Assembly (NCBI RefSeq): GCF_022662575.1 | Contig: NZ_JALBFU010000001.1 | Location: 444,381 to 508,380, forward strand | Direction of reading: 5' to 3' | Source: Luteimonas aquatica | GTDB taxonomy: Bacteria > Pseudomonadota > Gammaproteobacteria > Xanthomonadales > Xanthomonadaceae | Length of the DNA stretch: 64,000 bases | Shown: positions 17,617 to 30,313 of the stretch, piece after piece | Layout: every line of letters starts with the position of its first letter | How positions within the stretch are numbered: position 1 is the first letter of the stretch | Translations under genes and position numbers: made by a program | The notes under the pieces: model-generated | What the model saw: only the letters and a program-made list of their open reading frames with translations | The model's database searches: none | What the model was told of the DNA's origin: nothing

Positions 17617-18873
17617 ATGAAAAGCTTGGCCCTGCCGTCCGGCACCGTCCTGCGCCGCACGGCGCTGATCCTGCTTTGCGCGTTCGCGTTCACCGGATGC
17701 AGCACCGTCAAGGGCTGGTTCACCAGCAAGGACAAGGAAGACGCCAAGAAGGCCAACGAACCGGCCGAGCTCACCGAATTCACGCCCAGCGCCACCGTCA
17801 GCCGGCTCTGGTCGGTGAAGGCCGGCAAGGGCGAGAAGCGCCTCGGCGCCCGCCAGGGGCCGGTGGCCGCCGACGGCCGCGTCTACGCCGCCGCCGTCGA
17901 GGGCGGGGTGCATGCCTTCGACCTGCAGACCGGCAAGTCGGTGTGGCACTACGTGCCCAAGCGCCAGGACAAGGACAAGAAGGACAAGGACATCCGCCTG
18001 TCCGGCGGCCCGGGCGTCGGCGACGGCCTGGTGGTGGTCGGCAGCCTCAAGGGCGACGTGATCGCGCTCGACGCGGCCACCGGCACCGAGAAGTGGCGCG
18101 CCAGGGTCCCCAACGAAGTGATCGCCGCGCCGGCGATCGGGCAGGGCCTGGTGTTCGTGCGCTCCAACGACGGCCGCATCAGCGCCTTCGATGCGACCAA
18201 CGGCGAACGGCGCTGGTTCTGGAACCGCGAGCTGCCGACCCTGACGGTGCGCGGCAACGACGCGCCCACCCTCGGCCCGGGCTTCGTCTTCGTCGGCAAC
18301 GACGACGGCACGGTGACCGCGCTGGCGATGGCCGACGGCCGCCCGATCTGGGACCAGACCGTGGCCCAGCCCGACGGCCGCAGCGAACTCGAGCGCATGG
18401 CCGACGTCGACGGCTCGCCGGCGCTGGACGGCACCACGCTCTACGTCACCAGCTTCAAGAAGCAGACCATGGCGCTCGACGCCCCCAGCGGCCGCCCGAT
18501 CTGGGCCCACGACAATGGCGGCCCGGGCCGCGTCGGCATGGCCAGCGACCGCGTGGTGGTCTCCGATCCCGCCGGCACGGTGTGGGCGCTCGACAAGAAC
18601 AGCGGCAGCGCCTTGTGGTCGCAGCCGGTGCTGGCGCGGCGCAATCTCACCTCGGCAGCGGTGCAGGGCGACTATGCGGTCGTCGGCGACTACGACGGCT
18701 ACCTGCACTGGCTGCGCCTGTCCGACGGCAGCCTGGCGGCGCGCGAGCGCACCGGCGGCGATCCGCTGCGGGCCAGCCCGGTGGTGGTCGACGGCATCCT
18801 GCTGGTCGAGGACACCGACGGCGAGATCAACGCCTACCGCGTCGATTCGGCGCCGGCTACCGCCAAGAACTGA
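17617..18873 (+). CDS. bamB: Outer-membrane assembly lipoprotein BamB
   Basis: BamB is the beta-propeller lipoprotein of the BAM complex that inserts outer-membrane proteins. The 418-residue protein begins with a lipoprotein signal peptide (lipobox FTGC, Cys28) and has repeated PQQ-like blades, seen as recurring DG.V.ALD..TG...W patterns between about residues 55 and 410. The ATG at 17617 was chosen because it places the signal peptide at the N-terminus. An in-frame TTG at 17554 would add 21 Ser/Thr/Gly/Lys-rich residues before it. It lies between yfgM and der, the conserved order. Confidence 0.93.
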   Translation: MKSLALPSGTVLRRTALILLCAFAFTGCSTVKGWFTSKDKEDAKKANEPAELTEFTPSATVSRLWSVKAGKGEKRLGARQGPVAADGRVYAAAVEGGVHAFDLQTGKSVWHYVPKRQDKDKKDKDIRLSGGPGVGDGLVVVGSLKGDVIALDAATGTEKWRARVPNEVIAAPAIGQGLVFVRSNDGRISAFDATNGERRWFWNRELPTLTVRGNDAPTLGPGFVFVGNDDGTVTALAMADGRPIWDQTVAQPDGRSELERMADVDGSPALDGTTLYVTSFKKQTMALDAPSGRPIWAHDNGGPGRVGMASDRVVVSDPAGTVWALDKNSGSALWSQPVLARRNLTSAAVQGDYAVVGDYDGYLHWLRLSDGSLAARERTGGDPLRASPVVVDGILLVEDTDGEINAYRVDSAPATAKN

Positions 18874-18955
18874 AGAGGCGGGCGGAGCGGGGTGAAAGCA
18901 GCAGCGGCCGCCTTTGTCCCTTCCTCGCTTCGCCTTCGCCAACCCCCGAATCCCC

Positions 18956-20365
18956 ATGCTCCCTCTCGTCGCCCTGGTCGGTCGCCCCAACGTCGGTAAA
19001 TCGACCTTGTTCAACGCGTTGACGCGCACGCGCGACGCGCTGGTGCACGACGAGCCGGGCGTGACCCGCGACCGCCACTACGGCGTCTGCCGCCTCGACG
19101 AGGCGCGCCCGTTCGTGCTGGTGGACACCGGCGGCATCGCCGGCGAGAACATCCACATGGAAGGCACGGGCCTGGCCGGCGCCACCGCGCGGCAGGCGCG
19201 CGCGGCGGCGGAAGAGGCCGACCTGGTGCTGTTCGTGGTCGACGGCCGCGAGGGCGCCTCGGCGCTCGACGACGACATCCTGCGCTGGCTGCGCAAGACC
19301 GCGCGTCCCACCTTCCTGGTCATCAACAAGACCGACGGCATCGACGCGCGCGCGGCCATGGCCGAGTTCTCGCGCTACGGCTTCAGCGACGTGCTCGCGG
19401 TGTCCTCCGCGCACCGGCAGGGGCTCGACGAGCTGCTGGCCAAGGTGCTGGCGAAGCTGCCGCCCGACGGCGACGCGACGCTGCTCGACGACGATCCCGA
19501 ACGCATGCGCATCGCCTTCATCGGCCGCCCCAACGTGGGCAAGTCGACGCTGGTGAACCGCCTGCTCGGCGAGGAGCGTATGATCGCCTCGGAAGTGGCC
19601 GGCACCACGCGCGATGCCATCGCCGTCGATCTGGAGCGCGACGGCCGCAAGTACCGCCTGGTCGACACCGCCGGCATCCGCCGCAAGTCGCGGGTGGAGG
19701 AGGCGGTGGAAACCTTCTCGATCATCAAGACCCTGCAGGCGATCGAACAGTGCCAGGTCGCGGTGATCATGCTCGACGCCAGCGAGGGCGTCACCGAGCA
19801 GGATGCCAGCGTGCTCGGCGCGGTGCTCGATTCCGGGCGCGCGCTGGTGGTGGCGGTGAACAAGTGGGACGGCCTGAGCACCTACCAGCGCGAACAGGTC
19901 GAGGCGCTGCTGTCGCGCAAGCTGGCCTTCGTGCAGTGGGCCGAGGCGGTGCGCATCAGCGCCAAGCACGGCTCGGGCCTGCGCGAGCTGTTCCGCGCCG
20001 TGCACCGCGCGCATGCCTCGGCCACGCGCCAGTTCGGCACCGCCGAGATCACCCGCGCGCTGGAGATCGCCTACGAGGCCAATCCGCCGCCCACCGTGCG
20101 CGGGCACGTGGCCAAGCTGCGCTTCGCCCATCCCGGCGGCGAGAATCCACCCACCTTCGTCGTGCACGGCACGCGCCTGCGCACCCTGTCCGACACCTAC
20201 CGGCGCTACCTGGAAAACTTCTTCCGCAAGCGCTTCAAGCTGGTCGGCACGCCGGTGCGCTTCGTGTTCAAGGAGGGCGAGAACCCCTACAAGGACAAGA
20301 AGAACGTGCTCACCGACCGGCAGATGGCGCGCAAGCGGCGCCTGCTCAAGCACGTCAAGCGCTAG
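18956..20365 (+). CDS. der: Ribosome-assembly GTPase Der (EngA)
   Basis: Der is an essential GTPase with two G domains acting in 50S subunit maturation. The 469-residue protein has the first P-loop GRPNVGKST at 9-17, a second identical P-loop near residue 190, NKTD/NKWD specificity motifs and a C-terminal KH-like domain ending in a Lys/Arg-rich tail. The start at 18956 gives the family-typical MLPLVALVG opening. An in-frame upstream codon would add 14 unrelated residues. It closes the yfgM-bamB-der group. Confidence 0.96.
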   Translation: MLPLVALVGRPNVGKSTLFNALTRTRDALVHDEPGVTRDRHYGVCRLDEARPFVLVDTGGIAGENIHMEGTGLAGATARQARAAAEEADLVLFVVDGREGASALDDDILRWLRKTARPTFLVINKTDGIDARAAMAEFSRYGFSDVLAVSSAHRQGLDELLAKVLAKLPPDGDATLLDDDPERMRIAFIGRPNVGKSTLVNRLLGEERMIASEVAGTTRDAIAVDLERDGRKYRLVDTAGIRRKSRVEEAVETFSIIKTLQAIEQCQVAVIMLDASEGVTEQDASVLGAVLDSGRALVVAVNKWDGLSTYQREQVEALLSRKLAFVQWAEAVRISAKHGSGLRELFRAVHRAHASATRQFGTAEITRALEIAYEANPPPTVRGHVAKLRFAHPGGENPPTFVVHGTRLRTLSDTYRRYLENFFRKRFKLVGTPVRFVFKEGENPYKDKKNVLTDRQMARKRRLLKHVKR

Positions 20366-20431
20366 GATCGCGGGCGCCGGCATCGGCGCGCCATCGATCC
20401 GCGTCGAGCCGCCGTGCCATCCACGCCGCCG

Positions 20432-21028
20432 ATGTCCGCAGCGCCGCCTCCCGAAGCCTTGACCCTCGGCATCCTCGCCGGCGGCCGCGCCACGCGCCTG
20501 GGCGGCCTCGACAAGGCCTGGCTGGAGCGGGGAGGCGTGCCGCAGGTGACGCGCCTGGCGCGGCGTTTCGCGCCGCAGGCGGCGGCCGTGCTGGTGAGCG
20601 CCAACCGCGATGTACAGCGCTACGCCGAGGCCGGCCTGCGCGCGGTGGCCGACCGGCAGGCCGACCTGGGCCCGCTCGGCGGACTGCAGGCGCTGGCCGA
20701 AGCCTGCGCGACGCCATGGCTGCTGACGCTGCCGGTCGACCTGGTCGACGTCAACGACTGCCTGTGGCCGAGCCTGGCCGCGGCCGGCGGGCGCGGCGCC
20801 TTCGTCGAGGACGACGACGGCCTGCAGCCGCTGGTGGCGCTCTGGCAGGTGAAGGAGCTGCGCGCGGCGGCGGCCGCGGCCATCGCCGGCGGCGACTACG
20901 CGGTGCGTGCGCTGCAGGCGCGCCTGGGCATGGCGCGGGTACGGCTGGCCGGCGTGCGCCTGGGCAATCTCAATACGCCCGGGGACCTCGCCGCCGCCGG
21001 CATCGCACCGTCGCCGGACCGACAATGA
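20432..21028 (+). CDS. mobA: Molybdenum cofactor guanylyltransferase MobA
   Basis: MobA attaches GMP to molybdopterin to make the guanine-dinucleotide cofactor. The 198-residue protein opens with the nucleotidyltransferase signature LAGGRATRLGGLDKAWL, and has DLGPLGGLQA and LPVDLVDVN in the expected places. The ATG at 20432 is preferred. A GTG at 20414 would add six residues. Both starts lack a clear ribosome site. It starts a plus-strand molybdenum-cofactor group (mobA, moeA, moeB). Confidence 0.88.
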   Translation: MSAAPPPEALTLGILAGGRATRLGGLDKAWLERGGVPQVTRLARRFAPQAAAVLVSANRDVQRYAEAGLRAVADRQADLGPLGGLQALAEACATPWLLTLPVDLVDVNDCLWPSLAAAGGRGAFVEDDDGLQPLVALWQVKELRAAAAAAIAGGDYAVRALQARLGMARVRLAGVRLGNLNTPGDLAAAGIAPSPDRQ

Positions 21029-21122
21029 ATCGATGCGTCGCGCCGATGCGCGCCGCCATGCCGACCTGCGAACGCAGCGCTTGCGCTAAGGTGGCGGCTG
21101 CCATGACACCGCTGCCATCGCC

Positions 21123-22364
21123 GTGACGGATTTCCCGACCCGCATCGCCTTCGACGAGGCCCTGTCCATCGTCGCCGACGTCGCCGCGCGGCGGCGCCTG
21201 CCGATCGAACGCACCGCGCTGGCGCGCGCCCACGGTCATGTCCTTGCCCAGGACATGACTGCGCACCTGGCGCAGCCGCCCTTCGACAATTCGGCGATGG
21301 ACGGTTTCGCGTTCCGCCACGCCGATCTTGCCGCGGGCCAGGCGCTGCGGCTGGCGGGCGAGCAGTTCGCCGGCGCCGCGCTCGACCTGCATTTGGCGGC
21401 GGGCGAGTGCGCGCGCATCACCACCGGCGCGGCGTTGCCGCAAGGCGCCGACACGGTAGTGATGAAGGAAAACGCCACGCTGCAGCCGGACGCGCAGGGC
21501 GACCGGGTGCGCGTCGACGTCGCGCCCAGGCGCGGCCAGCACGTGCGCGTCGCGGGCGAGGACACGCGCCCGGGCGATGTGCTGCTGCACGCCGGCGAAG
21601 TGCTGACGCCGACGCGCATCGCGCTGGCGGCCTCGCAGGGGCTGTCCGAACTGCCGGTGGCGCGCCGCCCGACCGTGGCGGTCTTCACCACCGGCGACGA
21701 GCTGGTCGAGCCCGGCCTGCCGCTGGCGCCAGGGCAGATCTACAACTCCAACCGCGAACAGCTGATGGGCCTGCTGCGCGCCGATGGCCTGGAACCGACC
21801 GCCTGGCCGACGCTGCGCGACGATCCGGCGCAGCTTGCCTCCGCCTTGCGCCATGCCGGCCACGCCTTCGACCTGGTGATCACCTGCGGCGCCGTCTCGG
21901 CCGGCGAGAAGGACCACCTGCCGTCGCTGCTGCGCGCCCACGGCCGGGTGCTGTTCTGGAAGGTGGCGATGAAGCCCGGCATGCCGGTGCTGCTCGCCGA
22001 GGGCGGCGGCGAGGGACGCTTCGGCGATGCCCTGTTCCTGTGCCTGCCGGGCAATCCGGTCTCGGTGCTGGCGACCTGGCTCACCCTCGGCCGCGCGCTG
22101 ACCGACGGCCTGCAGGGCAGGGCGGCGCCGCGCCCGCGCTGGCGCGCGCGGCTGGCCGCGCCCTGGGACAAGACCCACGAGCGCCTGGAATTCCTGCGCG
22201 GCCGCCTGCGCGCGCTGGAGGACGGCTCGCTGCAGGTGGAGGCCAATCCCGCCGACGGTTCGCACCGCATGCGCGCGGCCGCCGACTCGGATGCGCTGAT
22301 CGCGCTGGCCGCCGGCGCGAGGACTTACCCGGCCGGCGCGGTGGTGGACGTGCTGACGTACTGA
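21123..22364 (+). CDS. moeA: Molybdopterin molybdenumtransferase MoeA
   Basis: MoeA inserts molybdate into adenylylated molybdopterin. The 413-residue protein shows FDNSAMDGFAF near residue 60, TGDEL, CGAVSAGEKD (in most relatives GGxSxG) and LPGNPVSVL before the C-terminal beta domain. The start is GTG, since the preceding ATG frame closes at once. It follows mobA after 94 bases and precedes moeB after 70 bases. Confidence 0.93.
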   Translation: MTDFPTRIAFDEALSIVADVAARRRLPIERTALARAHGHVLAQDMTAHLAQPPFDNSAMDGFAFRHADLAAGQALRLAGEQFAGAALDLHLAAGECARITTGAALPQGADTVVMKENATLQPDAQGDRVRVDVAPRRGQHVRVAGEDTRPGDVLLHAGEVLTPTRIALAASQGLSELPVARRPTVAVFTTGDELVEPGLPLAPGQIYNSNREQLMGLLRADGLEPTAWPTLRDDPAQLASALRHAGHAFDLVITCGAVSAGEKDHLPSLLRAHGRVLFWKVAMKPGMPVLLAEGGGEGRFGDALFLCLPGNPVSVLATWLTLGRALTDGLQGRAAPRPRWRARLAAPWDKTHERLEFLRGRLRALEDGSLQVEANPADGSHRMRAAADSDALIALAAGARTYPAGAVVDVLTY

Positions 22365-22434
22365 ACGCGCCGCCGGCAACAGGGCGTTCCGCCGCCGATG
22401 CGCGCGGCCGCGCCAACGGCGCGATAATTGCGGC

Positions 22435-23571
22435 ATGACGATCCGGGACATCACGCCGCGCCAGGCGCAGCAGCGGCAGCGCCAGGGCGCCGTGCTGATC
22501 GACGTGCGCGAGGACCACGAACGCCAGACCGGCCAGGCCGAGGGCGCGCTCGGCGTGGCCCGCGCGGCGCTGGAGCGCGAACCGCAGCGCTACCTGCGGG
22601 ACCTCGAGGCCGAAGTGCTGCTGATCTGCCAGAGCGGCAACCGCTCGCGGCAGGCTGCGGAAGCCTTGCGGCAGGCCGGGTACCGGAACCTGGCCTCGGT
22701 GGCCGGGGGTACGACGGCCTGGCGTGCGGAAGGCCTGCCGATCGCGCTGCCAGCCGTCGACGACGGCATCGATGCGGATTTCGTCGAGCGCTATTCGCGG
22801 CACATGCTGCTGCCGGAAGTCGGCCTCGCCGGGCAGCGGCGACTGCAGCAGGCGTGCGTGCTGGTGATCGGCGCGGGCGGACTGGGGTCGCCCGCGGCCT
22901 TCTACCTGGCCGCCGCCGGCGTCGGCCGCCTGCGCATCGTCGACGACGACGTGGTCGACCGCAGCAACCTGCAGCGGCAGATCCTGCACGAGGAGGCGGG
23001 CGTCGGCCTGCCCAAGGTGGCGTCCGCCAAGGCGCGGCTGCTGGCGCTCAATCCGCGGATCGAGGTCGAGGCCGTGGCGGAGCGGGCGGGGTCGGCCAAT
23101 ATCGAACGCTTGCTGGACGGCGTCGACGTGGTGGTGGACGGCGCCGACAATTTTCCGGTGCGCTATCTGCTCAACGATGCCTGCGTGAAGCTGGGCAAGC
23201 CGCTGGTGTACGGCGCGGTGCATCGCTTCGAGGGACAGGTAAGCGTGTTCGACGCCGGGCGCGCGCGCGGGCAGGCGCCGTGCTATCGCTGCCTGTTCCC
23301 GGAACCGCCGCCGCCGGAGGCCGCGCCGAACTGCGCCGAGGCCGGCGTGCTGGGCGTGCTGCCGGGGGTGATCGGCATGCTGCAGGCGACCGAGGCGGTC
23401 AAGCTGGTGCTCGGACTCGGCGAGCCGCTGCGCGGGCGGCTGCTGCATTTCGATGCCTGGTCGATGCGTTTCCGCGAGACGCGGCTGGCCGCCGACCCCG
23501 ATTGCCCGGTGTGCGCGGCCGGCATGCCGTTCCCGGGTTACATCGACTACGCGAAGTTCTGCGCCGCATGA
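22435..23571 (+). CDS. moeB: MoeB/ThiF-type adenylyltransferase with N-terminal rhodanese domain
   Basis: This fusion joins a rhodanese sulfurtransferase domain (about residues 5-105, active-site Cys65 in CQSGNRS) to an E1-like adenylyltransferase (about 115-370). The latter has the ATP motif GAGGLGSP at 146-153, the R176-Q182 loop, Asp-Gly-Ala-Asp near 235-238 and two CxxC zinc pairs (CYRC at 283-286 and a later CPVC). It would activate the C-terminus of MoaD or ThiS and could supply the sulfur from its own rhodanese domain. Eukaryotic MOCS3 has the same two domains in the opposite order. It is the last of the mobA-moeA-moeB group. Confidence 0.92.
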   Translation: MTIRDITPRQAQQRQRQGAVLIDVREDHERQTGQAEGALGVARAALEREPQRYLRDLEAEVLLICQSGNRSRQAAEALRQAGYRNLASVAGGTTAWRAEGLPIALPAVDDGIDADFVERYSRHMLLPEVGLAGQRRLQQACVLVIGAGGLGSPAAFYLAAAGVGRLRIVDDDVVDRSNLQRQILHEEAGVGLPKVASAKARLLALNPRIEVEAVAERAGSANIERLLDGVDVVVDGADNFPVRYLLNDACVKLGKPLVYGAVHRFEGQVSVFDAGRARGQAPCYRCLFPEPPPPEAAPNCAEAGVLGVLPGVIGMLQATEAVKLVLGLGEPLRGRLLHFDAWSMRFRETRLAADPDCPVCAAGMPFPGYIDYAKFCAA

Positions 23572-23667
23572 CGGCCGCGCCGCGTCCCGGCGCCATTTCC
23601 GCAGCGTGAACGACCGCTCAGCCGCGCTGTGGCAGGATGCCGCATTCCCGCATGCCGAGCCTCCCGC

Positions 23668-24681
23668 ATGATCCGAGCGCGTCCCCCGGTCCTGTCGTTG
23701 CTGTTTCTGCTGGTCTGGTTGGCGGCGCCGTTCGCCGCGCAGGCGGCCGTGTGCAATGCCTCGGCGGCCGATTCGCCCACCGCGACCTACGCGCAGAAGG
23801 TGGCGGCGATCGCCTGTCGCGAGAACATCCTCTGGTATTCGCCCTTCATCGACGTGCAGGGCCGGCTGGCCAGCATCACCGCCTCCGAGGGCGAGACGAT
23901 GGCGCTCAGCGACGGCTACACGCCGGCGTGGAAGCGCGTGGCCGACTACTGGCGCGACAGCGGATTGATGGGGCAGATGGCCGGCTTCCCGGGCGCCACG
24001 GACTGCAGCTACGCCAATGCCAGCTACGCGCCGCCGGCCTGCCGCGCCTTCCTGATCGACAAGCCCTGGTCGGCGGCCTTCGTTTCCTACGTGATGGCGC
24101 AGGCGCGCCTACCCGGGTTCAGACCCTCGCCCAGCCATTTCGACTACGTGCGCGCCGCCTATGCGCAGCCGGCCGAGAGCGCCTACCGCTTCGCCGACCC
24201 CGATGCCGAGCCGGCGACGATCGGCGACCTGCTGTGCTTCGTGCGCGCCAACAGCACGCCGCTCGGCTTCCTCGGCATGCAGCGCTATCTCGCCGCCAAC
24301 AGCGGCGGCGGGCTGTTCATGCATTGCGACATCGTGGTCGGCGTCGACCGCGGCGCGGGCAAGCTGTACACGGTCGGCGGCAACGTGCTGCAGGGCGTGA
24401 CGCTGCGCATCCTGGCCATCGACCGCAACGGCATGCCCAAGGACCTGCCGCGCGGCGCCGGACGCTCGACCACCTGCTGGCCCGAGAACGAAGCCGGCTG
24501 CAACTTCAACCGCCAGGACTGGGTGGCCGTGCTCAAGCTGCGCCCGGCCTCGGACATCGCCGCGCTGCCGCTGCTGGCCCTGCCGCCGTCGCTGCCGTCC
24601 TCGCCTTCCAACCAGCCGCAGGTGCAGTGCTGCGTGAACTGCGTGGTGGGCTCCGGCGTGCCGCGCTGCCCGAGGCCCTAG
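23668..24681 (+). CDS. Secreted DUF2272-domain protein
   Basis: This 337-residue exported protein belongs to the DUF2272 family, whose function is unknown. Starting at 23668 it has a signal peptide (about 1-25, ending AQA-AV), a pair of cysteine-containing segments and a globular body with conserved WSAAFVSYVM, GDLLCFVR and MHCDIVV motifs. These recall NlpC/P60-like or CHAP-like folds with an essential Cys and His, though that is only suggested. The tail is rich in Pro and Ser and ends in a short Cys cluster (CCVNC). It is convergent with the hydrolase gene downstream. Confidence 0.78.
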   Translation: MIRARPPVLSLLFLLVWLAAPFAAQAAVCNASAADSPTATYAQKVAAIACRENILWYSPFIDVQGRLASITASEGETMALSDGYTPAWKRVADYWRDSGLMGQMAGFPGATDCSYANASYAPPACRAFLIDKPWSAAFVSYVMAQARLPGFRPSPSHFDYVRAAYAQPAESAYRFADPDAEPATIGDLLCFVRANSTPLGFLGMQRYLAANSGGGLFMHCDIVVGVDRGAGKLYTVGGNVLQGVTLRILAIDRNGMPKDLPRGAGRSTTCWPENEAGCNFNRQDWVAVLKLRPASDIAALPLLALPPSLPSSPSNQPQVQCCVNCVVGSGVPRCPRP

Positions 24682-24697
24682 GCGCGGCGCCGAGCGC

Positions 24698-25468
24698 TCA
24701 GCGCATGAAGCGCGCCAGCGCCTGGCCGTAGGCGGGAAAGCCGGAGATGTCGTCGTGCCCGGCGTCGGCGATCGCCACCACCTGCGGCGGCTTCGGCAGC
24801 GCCGCGATCAGGCGGTCGGTGCGCGCGGGCGCAATCACCTCGTCGCGGCCGCCGCGCAGGACCAGCACCGGTCCCGCGTAGCCGCGCAGATAGGTGGTCG
24901 AGGCGTAGCGGTCCTGGATCAGGCGGCGTACCGGCAGCCAGGCGTAGTGCGCGGCGGCGACCGCCTCGATGCTGTCGTAGGGCGTGACCAGGGCCAGCCG
25001 GTCCACCGGGCGTTGCGAGGCGAGGTAGCTGGCCACGCCGCTGCCCAGGCTGCGGCCGATCACGCGCACCGGCTGGCCGGGATGGCGGGCGCTGACATGG
25101 TCGTAGAGGGCGAGGGCATCGGCGAACAGCGCCGCCTCGCTCGGCGTGCCGTCGCTGGCGCCGTAGCCGCGGTAGGCGAGCAGGTAGACGCTGCTCCCGG
25201 GAAACCATTGCGCAAAACTGTCGCGATTGTGCTCGATGCGCTCGCCGTTGCCGCCGAAGTACAGGATCGGCGATCCGCCGTCGGGATCGAGCGCCCAGCC
25301 GCGCAGCACGATGCCGCCGCGATCGAGCGCGAAGTCGGTGGCGGCGGCGTCCGCGCGCGTGATCTGCGGGAAATACAGCAGGCTGCGCTGGTGGCGGTAG
25401 ACCCACCAGCAGGCGGCCAGGTAGAGCGCCAGCGCGAAGGCGGCGAGCAGGGCGAGGAAGCGCAGCAT
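24698..25468 (-). CDS. Membrane-anchored alpha/beta hydrolase (BEM46-like)
   Basis: This 256-residue protein is an alpha/beta hydrolase with an N-terminal membrane helix (about 1-22). The catalytic residues are readable: Ser140 in GRSLG, Asp209 in GGRDEV and His238 in AGHDD, together with an oxyanion FGGNGE motif at 71-76. Proteins of this BEM46/YfhR group are esterase- or thioesterase-like, and the substrate is unknown. Its ATG overlaps the stop of the DUF1244 gene (TGATG), so the two are co-translated. Confidence 0.85.
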   Translation of the reverse strand: MLRFLALLAAFALALYLAACWWVYRHQRSLLYFPQITRADAAATDFALDRGGIVLRGWALDPDGGSPILYFGGNGERIEHNRDSFAQWFPGSSVYLLAYRGYGASDGTPSEAALFADALALYDHVSARHPGQPVRVIGRSLGSGVASYLASQRPVDRLALVTPYDSIEAVAAAHYAWLPVRRLIQDRYASTTYLRGYAGPVLVLRGGRDEVIAPARTDRLIAALPKPPQVVAIADAGHDDISGFPAYGQALARFMR

Positions 25469-25794
25469 CAGTCCGCGCGCGGATGCCGGCGCTGCGCGTC
25501 CTCGAACGCGCGCAGCTGCTCGGGCGTCGCCGGCGGCTGGTGCTCGGCCTTCCATTGCTCGAACGGCCGGCCGTACACGATCTCGCGCGCCCGGTCCTTG
25601 TCCATGGCCACGCCCCGCGCCTGGGCGGCCTCGCGGTACCAGTCGGCCAGGCAGTTGCGGCAGAAGCCGGCGAGCACCATCAGGTCGATGTTCTGCACGT
25701 CGGGCCGCGCTTCCAGCAGGTGCCGGCGCAGGCGGCGGAAGACGGCGGCTTCGATCTGGACGGTGTCGGTCGCGGCGGTGTCGGGGTCGGTCAT
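25468..25794 (-). CDS. DUF1244-family protein
   Basis: This 108-residue cytoplasmic protein belongs to the DUF1244 family, which is small, mostly helical and of unknown function. It has the conserved [23 protein letters not shown] region, with a CRNC pair that could bind metal or act in redox. The start at 25794 is preferred to an upstream in-frame codon that would add ten Arg/Pro-rich residues. It is the first gene of a two-gene operon with the hydrolase. Confidence 0.85.
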   Translation of the reverse strand: MTDPDTAATDTVQIEAAVFRRLRRHLLEARPDVQNIDLMVLAGFCRNCLADWYREAAQARGVAMDKDRAREIVYGRPFEQWKAEHQPPATPEQLRAFEDAQRRHPRAD

Positions 25795-25883
25795 GGCGGC
25801 GGGTCCGCGTCGGGGAGGGCGCACTGAGCTTACGGGATGAAGCCACTACAATAGGGGCCCACCGCTTTCCCGACGCGCCGCGC

Positions 25884-26756
25884 ATGACCGACACCCCGCA
25901 CCAGGCCCGCATCCTCGATGGCCGCCGGATCGCCGACGCGCTGCTCGATGCGCTGCGTCTGCGGGTCGAGGCCCGGGTCGCCGCCGGCAAGACGCCGCCG
26001 GGGCTGGCGGTGGTGCTGGTGGGCAACGATCCGGCCTCGCAGTCCTACGTGCGCAACAAGCGCCGGGCGGCGGCCATCGTCGGCATCCGCGCCTTCGATT
26101 TCGATCTGCCCGCGGGTACCGGCGAGGCGGAGCTGCTGGACCTGATCGACCGGCTCAACGCCGATCCGCAGGTGCACGGCATCCTGGTGCAGTTGCCGCT
26201 GCCCGGCATCCCCGACGCCACCCGCCTGATCCACCGCATCGACCCGCGCAAGGACGTGGACGGCTTCCATCCCGAGAACGTCGGCCACCTGGCCCTGCGC
26301 CAGTTCGGCCTGCGGCCGTGCACGCCGCGCGGCATCACCACGCTGCTGGCCTGGACCGACCAGCCGGTGCGCGGGCGCAGCGCCACCATCGTCGGCGTCA
26401 GCAACCACGTCGGCCGTCCGATGGCGCTGGAACTGCTGATCGCCGGCTGCACGGTCACCAGCTGCCACAAGTTCACGCCGAAGGACGTGCTCGAGCGCCA
26501 CGTGGGCGAGGCCGACATCCTGGTGGTGGCGGTCGGGCGCCCCGGGCTGATCCCGGGCGAATGGGTCAAGCCGGGAGCGGTGGTGATCGACGTGGGCATC
26601 AATCGCCTGGACGACGGGCGCCTGGTGGGCGACGTCGGTTTCGCCGCCGCGGCCCGCCGCGCCAGCTGGATCACCCCGGTGCCGGGCGGCGTGGGGCCGA
26701 TGACCGTGGCCACGCTGATGCAGAACACCCTGGAAGCGGCCGAGGCCGCCGACTGA
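25884..26756 (+). CDS. folD: Methylenetetrahydrofolate dehydrogenase/cyclohydrolase FolD
   Basis: FolD interconverts methylene- and formyl-tetrahydrofolate for purine, thymidine and formyl-Met synthesis. The 290-residue protein has the catalytic Tyr55/Lys59 pair (SYVRNK), the [10 protein letters not shown] segment, the NADP site GRSATIVG and the C-terminal [10 protein letters not shown] signature. A TACAAT sequence at 25847-25852 may be its -10 element. It precedes guaB and guaA, so three nucleotide-metabolism genes are consecutive. Confidence 0.96.
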   Translation: MTDTPHQARILDGRRIADALLDALRLRVEARVAAGKTPPGLAVVLVGNDPASQSYVRNKRRAAAIVGIRAFDFDLPAGTGEAELLDLIDRLNADPQVHGILVQLPLPGIPDATRLIHRIDPRKDVDGFHPENVGHLALRQFGLRPCTPRGITTLLAWTDQPVRGRSATIVGVSNHVGRPMALELLIAGCTVTSCHKFTPKDVLERHVGEADILVVAVGRPGLIPGEWVKPGAVVIDVGINRLDDGRLVGDVGFAAAARRASWITPVPGGVGPMTVATLMQNTLEAAEAAD

Positions 26757-26788
26757 GAAATGCGGCGCGGCCGGCCGGCGCGGGCTGA

Positions 26789-28384
<1,596 letters not shown>

Positions 28385-28455
28385 GCGCCCGTGCTTGGCC
28401 GCTGCCCGATCGGCAGCGGCTGCGGGCGCGAACGCCCGGCCATGGATGGCCGGGC
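28385..28455. repeat. Tandem GC-rich hairpins between guaB and guaA
   Basis: Two perfect inverted repeats follow the guaB stop. The first is GCCGCTGCC / GGCAGCGGC with a five-base loop (28398-28420), extended by outer arms GCGCCCG / CGGGCGC. The second is GCCCGGCCAT / ATGGCCGGGC (28434-28455). Neither has a T-tract, so they are more likely mRNA-processing or stabilising structures than intrinsic terminators. Confidence 0.6.
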
Positions 28456-28605
28456 CGGGCGATCCGAAGCCGATATCCGTGCGCCATGGACGGCTGCAGT
28501 GTTGTTCCCCTGCAAGACTGCTGCTGCTTATCCGGAATCGTTTGACGACGATCCAAAGACGATCGCCATCCCGTCAATGATGGCCTCCAGTTTTCCGAGC
28601 TGCCC

Positions 28606-30189
<1,584 letters not shown>

Positions 30190-30210
30190 GCATTGTCGGA
30201 TCGTAGCCAG

Positions 30211-30281
30211 TGTGCATTTGCACAATCACCCGCAAAAAACCCATGTAAATGTGAAACGCGGCACGATATTGGTTAATATCG
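30211..30281. promoter_or_regulatory. Two palindromes upstream of the DUF11 protein gene
   Basis: The 124-base AT-richer gap between guaA and the DUF11 gene holds two dyads: TGTGCA-TT-TGCACA at 30211-30224 and CGATATT-GGTT-AATATCG at 30264-30281. The second lies 33 bases before the start codon, where an operator or promoter would be expected. I do not recognise the binding protein for either. Confidence 0.45.
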
Positions 30282-30313
30282 GCTGACCGCATTCGGGGAT
30301 ACAGGGGGTATCG

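Noticed and set aside
30211..30224. TGTGCATTTGCACA as a CRP site
   Set aside because: The CRP/Clp consensus needs TGTGA-N6-TCACA. The arms here are TGTGC/GCACA with N4.
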